Below are positions 62,216 through 64,000 of a DNA stretch of 64,000 nucleotides, piece by piece (the stretch's first letter is position 1; each line of letters begins with the position of its first letter). Under the pieces are notes generated by a model. It worked only from the letters and a program-made list of their open reading frames with translations, made no database searches and was not told where the DNA came from. The DNA comes from Paraspadella gotoi. Taxonomy: Eukaryota > Chaetognatha. The stretch is from assembly GCA_051294375.1 (NCBI GenBank), contig CM119263.1:20364115-20428114 (forward strand). The letters are read 5' to 3'. The translations under genes were made by a program, and so were the position numbers.

Positions 62216-63880
62216 GAAGGAAATAGGAAATAGGAATAGGAATTTGCCGAGTTCGAGAAAGAAATATAGAAGAAACACCAACAAGGAAGTTCGAAACAAA
62301 CTCGCACATCAATGCTTGCTTTTGAATTTATCGAAATGAAGCCTTGACAAAGCTCGCTATTCACTATCCTGAGCTTTTATTACATTTTTAAAAAAATTCA
62401 AACAACTTCTCGAATCCCTCAGCTCAGTAAGAACGATCTGGTTCTTCCTCTCTCAGCTCCCTCCTTTCCCTTCAAAAAAAAAAAAAAAAAAAAAAATGCT
62501 CCCGCTTTCGTCATTTTATCGACTGATTTATGGGAAAAGTTTTAGAAATCACTCTCCATTCGCAGAGAAAAACTAAAATCGTTTTTTTATATATTTTAAT
62601 TTGCGAGGATAAAGAATAATGCCTTTTTGCCGAAACGTCAAACAATGGCGTCTAAATCATTGGCTGTTTTGACGTCGGGAACCGAAACGCGGACGCCGAC
62701 TGCGTCGAGGAAGTGATTTTGCCGTTGGACGACCAACGGAGGGCGTTGACTTCGGCGAGGCCGGGCGGGGCCGAAGGGAGGCGGAGAGGGCCAGGGCGAG
62801 TGGGGGTTTGAATGCTTAAGCCCAAGGCCCTTTCGGTAGACCACGTCGACGATAACATTTTTTTCATCGATCACCCAATCTGGGAATTTCGAATTGTGTT
62901 AGGAACTGCGCAGTTCGATTAAATTTGTTCGCCAGTCGGATTGACTTTCTGTTCCCATTAATCGGATTTTTCGAGAATTGGAATATATATATCGAATTTC
63001 GGTCGAACCCAAATTTACAAATAAAGTGAAAGAGTATTCACATATAACCTTCTATTTAAGAAAAAAGTGTTAGGGACAGACCAGGTTATATTATATTTTC
63101 GTCTAAATAATTAATGAACACTGCTATTTTTACGGTCATATCCGATGTTACAATAAATTCGTTAACGGTTTGAATAGATTTTTTCGAAGTACACATAATA
63201 TAACATGCGATTATTTAATTCTCTCTCCAAACTTCGTATAATCATCTCATAACGAATTTTAAATCTAAAATTTAACCTTTTTTTTTTCCAAGTAAAAAAG
63301 GTGGTAGAGATATTTCGCCGGCCTTTCTTCATTTCAAAACTCGAACCCGCGCACCCATTTTTTCCCGATTCCTTCGACCTCAACCCGAAGGGATTGGGAT
63401 CTTTGCATCTCCTCCTCTCCTCCTCCTCCTCCTCCTCCTCCTCTCCGCATCCCCTCTTCATCCCAGAGAGATCCTCCGTCTGCATCCCGCATCCCCAAGG
63501 GATTCATTCCTTCAACGACCCCGTGGCAATAACGACTTTATTTCTCGAGCGTGAACCCCAACTGCCCCATCTGCTTTAAAACCTGATCCCAGCCGAATTG
63601 CACCGACCTCTTTCACTATCCTCCTTGCCCACCTACGAAAGCTAACCCTAAGAAAGTCGACCCGGTTTATCAACCACCTTTCAAATCCCACCCCACCCCT
63701 TCCTGCAATCCGCGAACAACTTCGCAACCACCCATCGGCCTTCGTTTCGTTGGCTTTTTTCCTTCTATTCACCCATCGAGTATTCTTCGCAATTTTTTAT
63801 TTTTTTATTTTTTTTTAGCCATCGGGAAACCGCGCAATATTTGGGGAAGGGAGAGATGAGGAGAGATGAGAGAGAGAGAT

Positions 63881-63935
<55 letters not shown>

Positions 63936-64000
63936 GAGAGAGAGAGGAGAGAGATAGAGACCGAAAATAATATAAAGAAAAACTTCTAAGTGATTTTGAT
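62216..64000. other. Right end of the window, no supported gene
   Basis: It contains an A-homopolymer near 62,475-62,497, a GC-richer patch at 62,640-62,870 with two competing minus-strand frames, a (CTC)n run at 63,410-63,440, and a GA tract at 63,885-63,960. None shows convincing splice sites with a recognisable product. Confidence 0.5.
63885..63960. repeat. (GA)n tract
   Basis: GA dinucleotides with a few GAAG and GATA interruptions. Confidence 0.93.

Noticed and set aside
62638-62874. Two competing minus-strand frames upstream of the coiled-coil exons
   Set aside because: Neither shows a known motif or a clear exon border, and the region may have base errors.
63301-63579. Plus-strand frame rich in Ser and Pro
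   Set aside because: It runs through a CTC repeat and lacks any supporting signal.

Overview
The window looks like nuclear DNA of an invertebrate animal. It is AT-rich and intron-dense. Nearly all the splice junctions I could place are GT..AG with short exons, and long (GA)n/(CT)n tracts recur every few kilobases. The gene content is metazoan: a Di-Ras GTPase, a THEG/SPMAP2-type sperm protein, a GOLD-domain seven-transmembrane protein and a myosin/paramyosin-like coiled coil. I cannot name the phylum. Four runs of N and local duplications beside them mark this as a draft long-read assembly.

Layout. 1-10,950 holds no gene I can support. 10,954-15,859 (minus) is a complete 12-exon MFS transporter whose third intron carries nested transposons. 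18,984-36,342 (minus) is an 11-exon GOLD/lung-7TM type membrane protein of about 570 aa. Two unrelated plus-strand genes sit inside its introns: an LRR plus EF-hand protein (25,325-30,795) in intron 7 and a DEDDh exonuclease (33,468-34,556) in intron 5. 38,302-40,926 (plus) is a 9-exon THEG-repeat gene with two micro-exons. 44,607-47,862 (plus) is a 3-exon DIRAS GTPase with a satellite-rich first intron. 47,863-55,094 is gene-poor. The first two coding exons of a coiled-coil protein lie at 55,095-55,896 (plus), and further coiled-coil exons, full of frameshifts, lie on the minus strand at 61,434-62,215. Between these two sets is an N gap at 57,614-57,638 flanked by an inverted duplication, so the order or orientation of the last 6 kb is doubtful.

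The genes do not form a pathway. The most unusual content is (1) the gene-within-gene arrangement, (2) a set of small dispersed elements with a GAAAC core behind a hairpin, recalling hammerhead/Penelope-type termini, one of them inserted with a 15-bp target duplication into a Tc1-like element that itself interrupts another repeat, and (3) a dispersed repeat that keeps a short open reading frame and ends in a hairpin.

All exon models were joined by hand from reading frame, splice dinucleotides and phase. No alignment was run. Coordinates may be off by a base or two, and family names rest on recognised motifs.
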